A stretch of 64,000 nucleotides of DNA, from assembly GCA_015056625.1 (NCBI GenBank), contig SVFY01000012.1:1-64000 (forward strand), given 5' to 3'. The notes beneath the pieces were generated by a model, which was not told the origin of the DNA, made no database searches, and saw only the letters and a program-made list of their open reading frames with translations. Positions 1 to 7,801 of the stretch are shown here, piece after piece (positions within the stretch are counted from its first letter, which is position 1; every line of letters starts with the position of its first letter). The translations under genes were made by a program, and so were the position numbers. The stretch is from Butyrivibrio sp. GTDB taxonomy: Bacteria > Bacillota > Clostridia > Lachnospirales > Lachnospiraceae.

Positions 1-2
1 TA

Positions 3-371
3 GTCTTCAATTTCCCCGTTCCGATAAATGGTAGGAATGTTAGAGAATTGTCCTTGGAAAATGAAACAATACTCGAGACGGTTGTTCTTTTAAGTAGGGA
101 AAAGGTCGATGGCTATGTAGACATCGCTTTAGACGTTGAAAAGCTTGAAGGAAAGGGTGGTTCGGCATCTTACGGCGAGATTAAAGCATACATAGAAAAA
201 GAGAATGGCTTAAAGGTATCTAATCTTTATATTGCTCAAATAAAAGATAAACTTGGGTTTGATAAGAGAGAAAATCATAATCTTGGATCAGGTAAGAATC
301 ATGTTCCGAATTGTCCCAAGGAAAAAGAAGAAGCCATTGTGAATGCATTCAAACATTTCAATTTAATATAA
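3..371 (+). pseudogene. C-terminal tail of a RumA/RlmD-like 23S rRNA uracil methyltransferase, cut by the window edge or displaced
   Basis: The frame is open from the left edge to the stop at 371; a TTG at 48 is the only start-like codon. The protein begins its recognisable part at ETVVLLSREKVDGY and continues through a YGEIKAYIEKENGLKVS-type segment and a PKEKEEAIVNAFKHF ending. Clostridial RumA/RlmD proteins carry this extra C-terminal segment after their HVETVVLL motif. The residues just before ETVVLL do not resemble the usual RumA sequence, so the tail seems joined to foreign sequence. From general knowledge the 3' part of rumA is an integration site for conjugative elements in Firmicutes; that this is the displaced end left by such an insertion is inference. 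It lacks the SAM-binding core and cannot be an active enzyme alone, though it could be the end of a longer fusion starting outside the window. Confidence 0.6.
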
Positions 372-379
372 TTTGTAAG

Positions 380-408
380 AGCTGTTCTCGGGTGAGGACA
401 GCTTTTTT
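380..408 (+). terminator. Rho-independent terminator after the RumA-like tail
   Basis: A ten-base stem, AGCTGTTCTC paired with GAGGACAGCT (one G-U pair), closes a GGGT loop and runs into six T residues, nine bases after the stop codon. Confidence 0.85.
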
Positions 409-518
409 CAAATATTTCATTAATAAAACTTTTACTGAACTGTTTATTGGACAGCACATGATTATAATAAATATTGTCAATGTCAATGTTCATTTATATA
501 TATTTTTTTTCATAAGTT

Positions 519-555
519 GGGGTAAGAAAAGAGCAATAGCGTTCTTTCTTACCCC
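519..555. repeat. 11-bp perfect inverted repeat
   Basis: GGGGTAAGAAA at 519-529 is repeated in inverse as TTTCTTACCCC at 545-555, and the arms extend imperfectly into the loop. No T-run follows on either strand, so it is not a typical terminator. It lies between the RumA-like tail and the EVE gene and could be an element end or a protein-binding site; nothing in the sequence decides this. Confidence 0.55.
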
Positions 556-660
556 TGTGCCCTATTAGGAGTAATAGAACATTAGGGAGTAATTATTTTT
601 GTACGAAATGAAGTATAATAATTAATGTGAAACAATAATTTGGATGGTGAGGTAAATTCA

Positions 661-1506
661 ATGGACGAATTGAATATGTTAAGAGGGCTTGTCGAGAAAA
701 TGAAATCCGCTGGAATAAGAATTTTAATTGATAAATCTGATTTGGCTGATGGCGAAGCTTATGCTGTTTTGGGAGGAAAGTCATCGATTAAACACCTTCA
801 AACTGAAACAGATGGTGTAGATAGCTATGCTATTTATTGCTCTGATGATGAAGTTGATATGAATCGTTTATGTAATGTCCTAAACAGAGCATACTATGAT
901 ACTGATGATGATAAGCGACCATATGAGGTTCATTTTACAACGGATGAGATAGATAAAGTGATCAATATCCTTAAAATGAATTCTCTGAACATTGCAAATG
1001 CAGATCGTACTGTAAATCGTAAAGAGCGTAGTCACCATGATGCAGAAAGAATAAGTGGGCCAATGACTTGGCTTGTTTCAGCAAATAGTAGATTTGATAC
1101 CATTAGAGCATTTAGAGAACTTAGGACATTAGATTGGAATCAAGGAGTATATAAGCTAAAGGAAGATGACATTGTCTACATTTATCTTGGAGAACCAGTC
1201 CGGAAAGTTCGTTTGAAATGTAAGGTTGTAAAAGCTAATATGCCTTGTGGAGAAATTGACGATAGAAAATATGCTACGAATATTGAGGATTGGGAGCTTG
1301 AGGAAGAGTTTATTCCTGCAGAAGGCAATACTATGCAACTAACTATACTTACAGAGTATAAAGAGTCAGATTTGTTTGGATATAAAGCACTTGAGGAACA
1401 TGGTGTTGTGGGGGCAATAAGGACTCCAAGAACGATCACTGGTGCAACACTAGAATACTTCAAATCGCTTGATGTACCTGAAAATATTCAGAAGAGTTAT
1501 GAATGA
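661..1506 (+). CDS. EVE-like (PUA-fold) domain protein, probable sensor of modified nucleic acid
   Basis: The 281-residue protein has an N-terminal acidic alpha/beta region of no known family (about 1-125) and a C-terminal EVE-like region (about 135-270). The latter shows TWLVSANSRFD at its start, a central WNQGVYKLKEDDIVYIY strand pair and a late GAIRTPRTI segment. EVE domains are PUA-fold modules that bind modified bases and are often paired with restriction-type nucleases. I chose ATG 661 over the in-frame ATG at 640 because GGTGAGG at 645-651 is correctly spaced for 661. The gene lies 25 bases before the DUF262/DUF1524 gene, with no terminator between, so the two are very likely co-transcribed. 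Assignment to EVE rests on pattern recognition and is moderately secure; the N-terminal half is unassigned. Confidence 0.7.
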   Translation: MDELNMLRGLVEKMKSAGIRILIDKSDLADGEAYAVLGGKSSIKHLQTETDGVDSYAIYCSDDEVDMNRLCNVLNRAYYDTDDDKRPYEVHFTTDEIDKVINILKMNSLNIANADRTVNRKERSHHDAERISGPMTWLVSANSRFDTIRAFRELRTLDWNQGVYKLKEDDIVYIYLGEPVRKVRLKCKVVKANMPCGEIDDRKYATNIEDWELEEEFIPAEGNTMQLTILTEYKESDLFGYKALEEHGVVGAIRTPRTITGATLEYFKSLDVPENIQKSYE

Positions 1507-1531
1507 GATATTTAACATGGAGGTATAGAAA

Positions 1532-3301
1532 ATGTCATATCAAACACCATTGAAGATAGCACAGGCAATAAGGGATATAGATTCAAAAAAATACTATCTG
1601 CCATCAATCCAAAGGGAATTTGTATGGGGAACAGAACAGATTGAGAAGCTGTTTGATAGTATCATGCGTGACTATCCAATCAACTCATTTCTTTTCTGGA
1701 AAGTAGATAAGAGCAATACAAGTAAGTATAAGTTTTATGAGTTTTTGAGAGATTTTCATGAGAAAGACAGTCGTCATAATCCTAAGGCAAATCTTCATGG
1801 TTCAGATGATATTACAGCTATATTAGATGGTCAGCAGAGAATGACATCTTTATACATTGGTTTAAAGGGCACATATGCGTATAAAATACCGCATAAACGT
1901 TGGGACAACCCACAGGCTTACCCTAAACGTAAGCTTTATCTTAATTTGACTAAACCCGCAGCTGATCGTGATGATTTTTTATATGATTTTCAATTTCTGA
2001 CAGATGATGAGGTTGCTGATTATAGTGATTACGAAGATGAAAATGGTAACCTTGAATACTTCTGGTTTCCTGTCGGAGAAATTCTTAATTTCGATGAAGA
2101 GGGTGATTTGAATGAGTATCTTATAGAAAATGATCTGAATATTCTTCCCAAAGAACAGGCCAAGTTTGCAAATAGAACTATCTTCCGTTTATTTGATGCC
2201 ATTCATAGAAAAGGAATAATCAGTTACTATTTGGAAGAAAGTCAAGAATTGGACAAGGTACTAAACATATTCATCCGTGTTAACAGCGGCGGTACACCAC
2301 TGAGCTATTCGGATTTGCTTCTTTCTGTTGCAACAGCACAATGGGAGAAGAGGGATGCTAGAGAAGAAATAAATGAGGCCGTTGATGATATTAATAATAT
2401 TGGCAGAGGTTTCAATATATCAAAAGATCTGTTGCTGAAGGCCAGCCTTGTACTTACAGACAGGCCAGACATAAGGTTCAAGGCAGATAATTTTGAACGC
2501 AAAAATATGTTTGTTATCGAAAAGGAATGGGATGATATAGCAGAATCAATGCGTTTGGCTGTGGAACTTGTTGCTTCATTTGGGTTTAATAGAGATAATC
2601 TCACTTCAAACAATCCATTCATTCCAATTGCATACTATATAAACAAGATAGGAAATCCGGCGAACTTTGTTGATTCAGGCAAGTATTCTAAAGATAGGAC
2701 CAATATAAAGAAGTGGTTTATAGCATCTATTCTTAGGAGGGTATTCAGTTATTCATCGTCTGACTCAATTTTAAAACAGATTTGTGATGTTATAGCTAAA
2801 CACCATGATGGATTTCCGATAGAACTTATTTACGATAAGTTCCATAAGAACAACAGGGATCTGACTTTTGATGATGACAGTATAAATGATCTTCTATATA
2901 CAAAGTATGGCTCTGGCGATGCACTTATGCTAATGTCGATACTGTATCCTTGGGCAGATCTTAAGAATCATTTCCACTTGGATCATATTCATCCTAAGTC
3001 TATGTTCACACGAAAGAAGCTTCTGAAAGCAGGGGTTTCTGAGGATGATATGGAATTCTGCTTAACCAACTATAACTTTATTGGAAATTTGCAACTTCTG
3101 GAGTCAACTCCTAATGAAGAAAAGAAAGCGATGTCTTTTGAAAAGTGGATGGATAAAAATTATTCTGACGAAGATCATAGAAAGGATTATATGAAGAAGA
3201 ATAATATTCCGGATGTTGATTTTGGTTTGGATAATTTCGTGGAGTTTTTTGATGAAAGAGAGAAGCTGTTAGTCAAGGCATTAAAAAAAGCGTTAAACTA
3301 A
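1532..3301 (+). CDS. DUF262 plus DUF1524 (HNH) protein of the GmrSD type, probable nucleotide-dependent nuclease
   Basis: This 589-residue protein begins with a DUF262 (ParB-like) domain: PSIQREFVWG at about 24-33, the DGQQR motif at 99-103 and an FIRVNSGGTPLSYSDL segment at about 247-262. The C-terminal DUF1524 region carries the HNH-type motif LDHIHPKS at 483-490 and the trailing NFIGNLQLLE...NEEKK at about 515-532. The same two domains form the type IV restriction enzyme GmrSD, in which DUF262 is an NTP-dependent part and DUF1524 the nuclease; SspE and BrxU are related. GGAGG at 1520-1524 fixes the start. Its partner just upstream has an EVE-like domain, so the pair may recognise and cut DNA with modified bases. 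The key motifs are intact and there is no frameshift; the substrate is inferred. Confidence 0.88.
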   Translation: MSYQTPLKIAQAIRDIDSKKYYLPSIQREFVWGTEQIEKLFDSIMRDYPINSFLFWKVDKSNTSKYKFYEFLRDFHEKDSRHNPKANLHGSDDITAILDGQQRMTSLYIGLKGTYAYKIPHKRWDNPQAYPKRKLYLNLTKPAADRDDFLYDFQFLTDDEVADYSDYEDENGNLEYFWFPVGEILNFDEEGDLNEYLIENDLNILPKEQAKFANRTIFRLFDAIHRKGIISYYLEESQELDKVLNIFIRVNSGGTPLSYSDLLLSVATAQWEKRDAREEINEAVDDINNIGRGFNISKDLLLKASLVLTDRPDIRFKADNFERKNMFVIEKEWDDIAESMRLAVELVASFGFNRDNLTSNNPFIPIAYYINKIGNPANFVDSGKYSKDRTNIKKWFIASILRRVFSYSSSDSILKQICDVIAKHHDGFPIELIYDKFHKNNRDLTFDDDSINDLLYTKYGSGDALMLMSILYPWADLKNHFHLDHIHPKSMFTRKKLLKAGVSEDDMEFCLTNYNFIGNLQLLESTPNEEKKAMSFEKWMDKNYSDEDHRKDYMKKNNIPDVDFGLDNFVEFFDEREKLLVKALKKALN

Positions 3302-3328
3302 TAGTGACAGTGAAGAATTGAGTCATAG

Positions 3329-3359
3329 AAAAGCTGTCCCAATAAGGGGGCAGCTTTTG
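3329..3359 (+). terminator. Rho-independent terminator of the EVE/DUF262 module
   Basis: AAAAGCTGtCCC pairs with GGGgGCAGCTTTT across an AATAA loop, 28 bases after the DUF262 gene stop. It closes the two-gene operon. Confidence 0.85.
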
Positions 3360-3427
3360 TTCTAGGTACTTTATTGTATTTGTAATACGATAGTAGCATA
3401 TTTAGATATGATTGTTAAAGTCGGGAA

Positions 3428-3541
3428 ATGTCTATGAATCTATATGATTATTGCATACAGAATGAATTGAGTGATTTGCTTAAAGAGTGGAATGTTGAAA
3501 CCGTCGTCCTGTTAACGAAGACAAGCGGTAGCGAAGGCTGA
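3428..3541 (+). pseudogene. Chimeric short ORF: head of a zinc-ribbon-type protein joined to a RumA-like ETVVLL junction
   Basis: The 37-residue reading frame starts MSMNLYDYCIQNELSDLLKEW, which resembles the start of zinc-ribbon proteins of the form DYC..N...LL.EWN. It then passes directly into VETVVLLTK, the motif that also opens the tail at the left edge of the window, and stops after SGSEG. No zinc ligands remain. I read it as two gene fragments joined at a recombination point. The zinc-ribbon assignment is tentative; the ETVVLL match is clear. The rest of 3302-3427 holds only the terminator and no feature I can support. Confidence 0.45.
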
Positions 3542-3665
3542 GTGTTACAGGCGCGGTTGTTCTGGCGAGCTCCGTATTTTGGGGCGAGAGCAGAACTTCC
3601 TTGTTAACGGTGCACTTTGAGGCTAACGTTAAAAGATGTTAGCAGGTAAGGCGGCACCGTTATTT
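3507..3665. other. Non-coding stretch with nested inverted repeats, possibly a structured RNA or recombination site
   Basis: Several complementary arms nest here. GTTCTG and CAGAAC enclose a CTCC/GGGG pairing at about 3559-3596. GCTAAC and GTTAGC form a hairpin at about 3622-3643. CGGTGC and GCACCG enclose that hairpin at about 3608-3659. The palindrome GTTAAC occurs on both sides of the first structure. Base content is visibly more GC-rich than the flanks. No known RNA family, tRNA or group II intron domain V is recognised. It follows the chimeric RumA-like junction and precedes a phage tail remnant, which suggests it belongs to a mobile element. Confidence 0.4.
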
Positions 3666-3712
3666 TTATGCCATTTTGAAAGTGTAGGGGAACTTAGCTA
3701 GGGAAACTTCGA

Positions 3713-3892
3713 TTGACTGACCGTGAAATGACAACACCACTGTTCCTGCTTCGCTGCGTACAGCTTGGAATCAATATAGGAGAGCTTGATCTTCTTACAA
3801 TAGGGATGGTCAACGATATGTATGCAGAGAGCAGGAATGATGATGCTACTTACGATGAAGTAGCCACTCAGTATGATTTTGATAATTTTTGA
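3713..3892 (+). pseudogene. Phage tail-assembly chaperone-like fragment
   Basis: A 59-residue frame starting at TTG 3713 reads LTDREMTTPLFLLRCVQLG, then LDLLTIGMVNDMYAE and ends YDEVATQYDFDNF. Small proteins with this layout are encoded just before the tape-measure gene in Firmicutes siphophages and take part in tail assembly, often as the second part of a frameshift product. The upstream partner is missing here, and an in-frame stop lies at 3695. It is a prophage remnant; the matching tape-measure head is found 1.8 kb further on at 5726. Confidence 0.6.
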
Positions 3893-4073
3893 GTAGTGAA
3901 CATGTTAAAATAAATATTCGTTTTATTCATAAAAAATTAACTATTTTTTATAATTGAGTTAATAGCATTTTGATCTGTATTATCTGATAATTATCATGAA
4001 TTAGTGTTTGCTACAAAACAACAAATCATAACAGAAAGGAATGTGTGATAGTGATATCACATGAGGCAAATCT

Positions 4074-4586
4074 ATGAAGTGTTTTTATCATGTAGATCGT
4101 GATGCAGTTGGAACATGCCAAACTTGTGGAAAGGGTCTGTGCCAGGAATGTGCAGCAAAGTATACACCGGTTACATGTGACGATTGTCATGTGAGAATCG
4201 TAGCTCAGGCTCGCAACGAAAGAGAAAAGAAGAAACAGGATGCGCTTATCGATACTAAAGAAGAAATGATAAAAGCATGCATTATAGGTGTTATTGCTGG
4301 AGCTATTTTTTCTTTTCTTATTTGTCGCGCTAATAAGGAATTAATGGGAGATATGTTCATATTATATGCGATTGTCTATTTCTTATGGGGATTTGGTATT
4401 CCTTTTGGATGGGGACTTATTTCTCATTTCATTCCTAATGTTTTTGGTCGAGGATATAGCAATACGGTTTTGGCAATTATCATCATGGTGTTCAAGTTTT
4501 TGATTGCTTCAATCATTGGTATCCCAGCTTTTATTATCCAAATGGTGCTGATGGTTATTAAGTATAATAAGATTAAGAAATCGTAG
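4074..4586 (+). CDS. B-box-type zinc-binding membrane protein
   Basis: The 170-residue protein has an N-terminal zinc-binding module with Cys3, His6, Cys14, Cys17, Cys22, Cys25 and a later CDDCH, the pattern of bacterial B-box-type zinc fingers. A charged linker (about 48-66) follows, then about three or four hydrophobic segments (near 67-84, 92-115, 126-150, 151-165). It is therefore a membrane protein with a cytosolic zinc module. Proteins of this type are common in Lachnospiraceae and have no settled function. It is followed after seven bases by the next gene, and both end at the terminator at 5672, so they form a two-gene unit. The unit sits between two remnants of a phage tail operon. 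Confidence 0.7.
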   Translation: MKCFYHVDRDAVGTCQTCGKGLCQECAAKYTPVTCDDCHVRIVAQARNEREKKKQDALIDTKEEMIKACIIGVIAGAIFSFLICRANKELMGDMFILYAIVYFLWGFGIPFGWGLISHFIPNVFGRGYSNTVLAIIIMVFKFLIASIIGIPAFIIQMVLMVIKYNKIKKS

Positions 4587-4593
4587 AGGCATT

Positions 4594-5655
4594 ATGGAAA
4601 AAGCATTTATAGATAGAGTAGATGATCTCTGTTACAGCATGAGAGATAATGATTTCAAAAAAGCGAATGAGATAAAAGATGAGTTGCTTTCATATAATAC
4701 AAAAGATACTTCAAATGAAGACCTTTTGACAGCTTTTATGGTGCTCATCAGTTACGGAATAAAAAATGACCGGAGTACATGTCTTGAAAGTGGCATGGCT
4801 GTGGCTTTCTTTTCTATTGATAATTTAGTTAATAGAAGAAGAGACATAAGCGCCGCAAAGACACTGATCTCGTTTGCTAAAGATACGCTCTTTTTATTCT
4901 ACATGGAAAAAAAGAAGTTGTATTATGCATGTGTTAAAGCCTTTTACGAGCAAGTGTTTGAGAAGTACCCTAAATTAAGTCAGAAAGGGTATAAAGATAT
5001 ACGAAATATATTAGATAATCGATATGATAGTGGCTTTATGGAGATTGATTATGCTTACATAACGTATCTTAGTGCTAAACGTGGTAAGGACCTTATGCAG
5101 AAAGCCAATGAACTTGGGTTAGAGTACAAGCTTATCTGTGACCTAGTAGCAAAATATGAGGAGTTTACTTCTTTTGCTGATTTAGGTTATGGATTTGAGT
5201 ACTACAATAGGCCCAAGGCCATAAAACTATTTGATGAATGTAAGCAAGCACCCGAAGGTTATTCAGAAAATAATGAGTGTGAATTACTAAGGGCGCCTAT
5301 ATGGTTGGCTTTATCTTATGCGACTGCAGAAGCATGTGGCGCCTACTATGGAAGGCAAGGCGTCGCAGAAGTACTAAAACTTGGTGATGTTTGCCCTGGG
5401 CCGACTACAAAAGAACAGGGAATTATGGAACGCGAAGAGAAAGCGAGAAAGAAGAAGCTAATTACAAGAATAGTAATTTTAGTAGTTTTAGTTCTAGCAA
5501 TTATTTTTATTAAAGTTAAGGCTGGTCCGATCATCGTTTTGCTAGCTTTTGGACTGTTTGTATTGATGGAATCTCGCGCAAAAGGCGGGAAGGGATCTTC
5601 GCTTTGGTACTTGGGGCATCACTATGTTGGACCTGCGTACTGGCTAAAGAAATAA
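4594..5655 (+). CDS. Unknown protein with a long helical soluble part and C-terminal membrane anchor
   Basis: I do not recognise this 353-residue protein. Residues 1-about 280 are soluble, mostly helical and charged, with no motif of a known enzyme. Its layout resembles a TPR-like or Sel1-like solenoid, but I see no clear repeat. A basic stretch (about 280-290) leads into two hydrophobic segments at about 290-306 and 308-323, and the last 28 residues are aromatic and basic. The start is the ATG at 4594, seven bases after the B-box gene, with a weak AGAGG site. The pair shares the terminator at 5672-5699. Position in a prophage tail region suggests horizontally acquired cargo; its role is unknown. 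Confidence 0.65.
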   Translation: MEKAFIDRVDDLCYSMRDNDFKKANEIKDELLSYNTKDTSNEDLLTAFMVLISYGIKNDRSTCLESGMAVAFFSIDNLVNRRRDISAAKTLISFAKDTLFLFYMEKKKLYYACVKAFYEQVFEKYPKLSQKGYKDIRNILDNRYDSGFMEIDYAYITYLSAKRGKDLMQKANELGLEYKLICDLVAKYEEFTSFADLGYGFEYYNRPKAIKLFDECKQAPEGYSENNECELLRAPIWLALSYATAEACGAYYGRQGVAEVLKLGDVCPGPTTKEQGIMEREEKARKKKLITRIVILVVLVLAIIFIKVKAGPIIVLLAFGLFVLMESRAKGGKGSSLWYLGHHYVGPAYWLKK

Positions 5656-5671
5656 ATGAGACTTTTGAGAG

Positions 5672-5699
5672 GCATCTACCTTCGGGTAGGTGCTTTTTT
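5672..5699 (+). terminator. Rho-independent terminator of the B-box two-gene unit
   Basis: GCATCTACC pairs with GGTAGGTGC over a TTCG tetraloop and is followed by six T residues. Confidence 0.9.
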
Positions 5700-5725
5700 C
5701 ATGCTTTTTATCTAGAGTTTGAACC

Positions 5726-6037
5726 TTGGCTAATAGAATTAAGGGAATAACTGTCGAGATTGGCGGAGATACAACTGAATTACAGAACGCCCTTAAGGGA
5801 GTCAACACTCAGATAAAGAGCACGGAATCTCAGCTAAGAGACGTCAACAAGCTCTTAAAGCTGGACCCAGGAAATACGGAGCTCCTTGCTCAGAAGCATA
5901 GGCTCCTAGGGGATGCGGTAAGCCAGACGAAAGAAAAGCTGGCAACGCTCAAGGCAGCAGTGGAGCAAGCTATCATTGTGTGCACTTTTGAGTTTGGTGC
6001 GACCAACCTGCATAAGGGCATTATAACGCTGAACTGA
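5726..6037 (+). pseudogene. Truncated N-terminus of a phage tail tape-measure protein
   Basis: The frame starts at TTG 5726 and reads MANRIKGITVEIGGDTTEL, then LKGVN and SQLRDVNKLLKLDPGNTELL, the typical start of siphophage tape-measure proteins. Homology ends near KAAVEQA (about 5968). The last 25 residues come from antisense reading of another gene fragment and run into a stop at 6037. Tape-measure proteins normally reach 700 residues or more, so this is a broken head. Together with the chaperone fragment at 3713 it marks a decayed tail module. Confidence 0.75.
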
Positions 6038-6196
6038 TTCGTCTACAAAGCCGTCAACGTATACCGCTGCATCAAGCATCATATCATCAAATTTTTCGTT
6101 TTCAATCATTTCTGACAAAAGCTCCGAATGTATTTTTTTGTCCCGTAATTTATCTAGGGCAACATCAGAAAGGCCAAGCTCATGTATCTTAAATCT
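5971..6196 (-). pseudogene. Fragment of an unrecognised gene on the minus strand
   Basis: On the minus strand an open frame reads KIHELGLSDVALDKLRDKK, then SEMIENEKFDDMMLDAAVYVDGFVDES and QRYNALMQVGRTKL before it runs into the tape-measure head at about 5971. The composition is protein-like and acidic, the frame has an in-frame stop just upstream (near 6197), and no proper start or ribosome site is present. It looks like an internal piece of a mobile-element gene. I cannot name the family. Confidence 0.4.
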
Positions 6197-6277
6197 TTAA
6201 GTCTTACATTAACTGATCTTTGCAAAGTATTCTGATGAAGTAGGGCTTGATGACCTTCCGGATCCCGACGTGTTTTT

Positions 6278-6391
6278 GCAAGGAAATATATCAAGGATGC
6301 CTATAAGGGATATATGAGTCATGTTAACAAGAAGAACAAGAAGTACAGTGAAAAAGCTATCGAAAGCATTGAATATGTGTTCGTGGGATGA
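6278..6391 (+). pseudogene. C-terminal scrap of an unrecognised gene
   Basis: A 37-residue frame reads ARKYIKDAYKGYMSHVNKKN and then AIESIEYVFVG before a stop at 6391. It is basic and helical, has no start codon with a ribosome site, and looks like the end of a lost gene. The surrounding 6197-6277 and 6392-6433 hold nothing I can support. Confidence 0.3.
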
Positions 6392-6447
6392 TATTATGAA
6401 CGTAGTAGCGAGAGTACAGTGGCTCGTATATACGGAGGTTGAAGATC

Positions 6448-6801
6448 GTGATCATTAGCGAAAGAATATTCAAGATATTGCAGAAACGTGGCATTTCTCA
6501 GGCTTCCTTTGGCAAGATGGTAGGACTTTCAAGCAGCACCATCAGTGACTGGAAAACAAAAAAGACTAATCCGTCAGCAGAGAAAATAATGGATATTTGC
6601 ACTGCTCTGGATATCACACCGGAGCAGCTCCTTACAGGCGAAGGGATTGATGATGACTTTACCAAGCATAATGATATGGAAGTAAGTTTTGAGGATAAAG
6701 AGATGCTTGTTGAATATCATGGACTGGGTGAGGAACAGCAGAAGAGGGTGCTGGCGTATCTTAAGACGCTGAAGAAGCTTGAGGACTTGGAGAATATCTG
6801 A
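6448..6801 (+). CDS. Phage-type HTH (XRE/Cro-cI) transcriptional regulator
   Basis: The 117-residue protein has an N-terminal XRE helix-turn-helix (about 5-60) with the recognition segment GISQASFGKMVGLSSSTISDW and PSAEKIMDICTALDITPEQLL following. A short C-terminal helical region (about 75-117) probably mediates dimerisation. I start it at GTG 6448, because GGAGG at 6434-6438 lies nine bases upstream; the TTG at 6439 would abut the ribosome site. Such proteins are typical repressors of prophages and integrative elements, which fits the surrounding remnants. No peptidase domain is present, so it is not a LexA-like self-cleaving repressor. Confidence 0.8.
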   Translation: MIISERIFKILQKRGISQASFGKMVGLSSSTISDWKTKKTNPSAEKIMDICTALDITPEQLLTGEGIDDDFTKHNDMEVSFEDKEMLVEYHGLGEEQQKRVLAYLKTLKKLEDLENI

Positions 6802-6916
6802 GGAAGAATCACCTCAAATTTCAGGCAATTAGTTCGATAAAACACAAGAATGCTGATAAATAGTATGATTAGACCATTTTGTTAGCACTAACAAATAGTC
6901 ATAATAGGAGAAATTT

Positions 6917-7801
6917 ATGAAAAACAGAGTGATAACAGTGCAGGATGTTCCGATAACAGTAGCTATGTCAGACAGTGATGATTATATATGCATAACAGAT
7001 ATGGCGACGGCAAAGGTGGGAAACTCAAGGGCTGCAGATGTAATAAAAAACTGGATTAGAAACAGAATGACACTGGAATTTTTGGGGACATGGGAATATA
7101 TTTACAATCCGGATTTTAAAGTGGTCGAATTCGACCACTTTAAAAGTGAAGCTGGTTTACCTTCATTCACATTGAGCGTATCAGATTGGGTTGAAAAAAC
7201 GCACGCTATAGGATTATATGTAAAACGTGGTAAATATGGTGGTACATTTGCTCATAAGGATATAGCGTTTGAATTTGCTTCTGCGATAAGTCCTGTATTT
7301 AAGATATATCTTATAAAAGAATTTCAGCGCCTTAAGGAGGAAGAAAATAATCAACAACAAATAGAGTGGTCTGCAAAAAGGTTCTTATCTAAGAACAACT
7401 ACCTGATTCAGACCGATGCTATTAAGAATTTTCTAATTCCTAAAGGTAATTATAGAGATAATCTTGAATGGCTTGCCTATGCCGAGGAGGCAGATATTTT
7501 AAATGTTGCTTTGTTTGGGTTTACTGCAAAAGCGTGGAGAGAAGCTAATCCTGAACTTGCTAAAAATAGTAATGTTCGAGATTATGCAACAATTAATGAA
7601 TTGACTGTTCTATCTAATCTCGAAACACACAATTCACAGATGATACGTGAAGGTCGTAGTAAAGAAGAACGATTTGAAATTCTTAAAGAAATTGCGATAT
7701 ATCAGATGAAAATACTTGATGAGGCTTCTCTGATAGAGAACAGTGTAGATGGCAGCAAAATGATAGAAGATAAGGATATAGTAGATGACAAAAAAGAATG
7801 A
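6917..7801 (+). CDS. KilA-N domain protein
   Basis: The 294-residue protein carries a KilA-N domain at about 20-145. Markers are YICITDMA, a NWIRNRMTLEFLGTWE core, a NPDFKVVEFDHFK segment, and GGTFAHKDIAFEFASAISP followed by FKIYLIKEFQRLKEEE. KilA-N is a DNA-binding domain found in phage antirepressor-like proteins and in stand-alone proteins of many bacteria. The C-terminal half (about 150-280) is helical and matches that of the second KilA-N protein at 8876, including an EADILNVALFG segment, so the two are paralogues. GGAG at 6908-6911 precedes the ATG. The last 17 bases overlap the head of a broken recombinase gene. Confidence 0.82.
   Translation: MKNRVITVQDVPITVAMSDSDDYICITDMATAKVGNSRAADVIKNWIRNRMTLEFLGTWEYIYNPDFKVVEFDHFKSEAGLPSFTLSVSDWVEKTHAIGLYVKRGKYGGTFAHKDIAFEFASAISPVFKIYLIKEFQRLKEEENNQQQIEWSAKRFLSKNNYLIQTDAIKNFLIPKGNYRDNLEWLAYAEEADILNVALFGFTAKAWREANPELAKNSNVRDYATINELTVLSNLETHNSQMIREGRSKEERFEILKEIAIYQMKILDEASLIENSVDGSKMIEDKDIVDDKKE

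Noticed and set aside
311-568. 85-residue plus-strand frame after the RumA-like tail
   Set aside because: It starts inside the tail, runs through the terminator and the inverted repeat and has a low-complexity, Ile/Phe-rich translation.
3507-3665. Group II intron domain V or a tRNA-like structure
   Set aside because: The stems do not match the domain V consensus and no anticodon arm or CCA end is seen.
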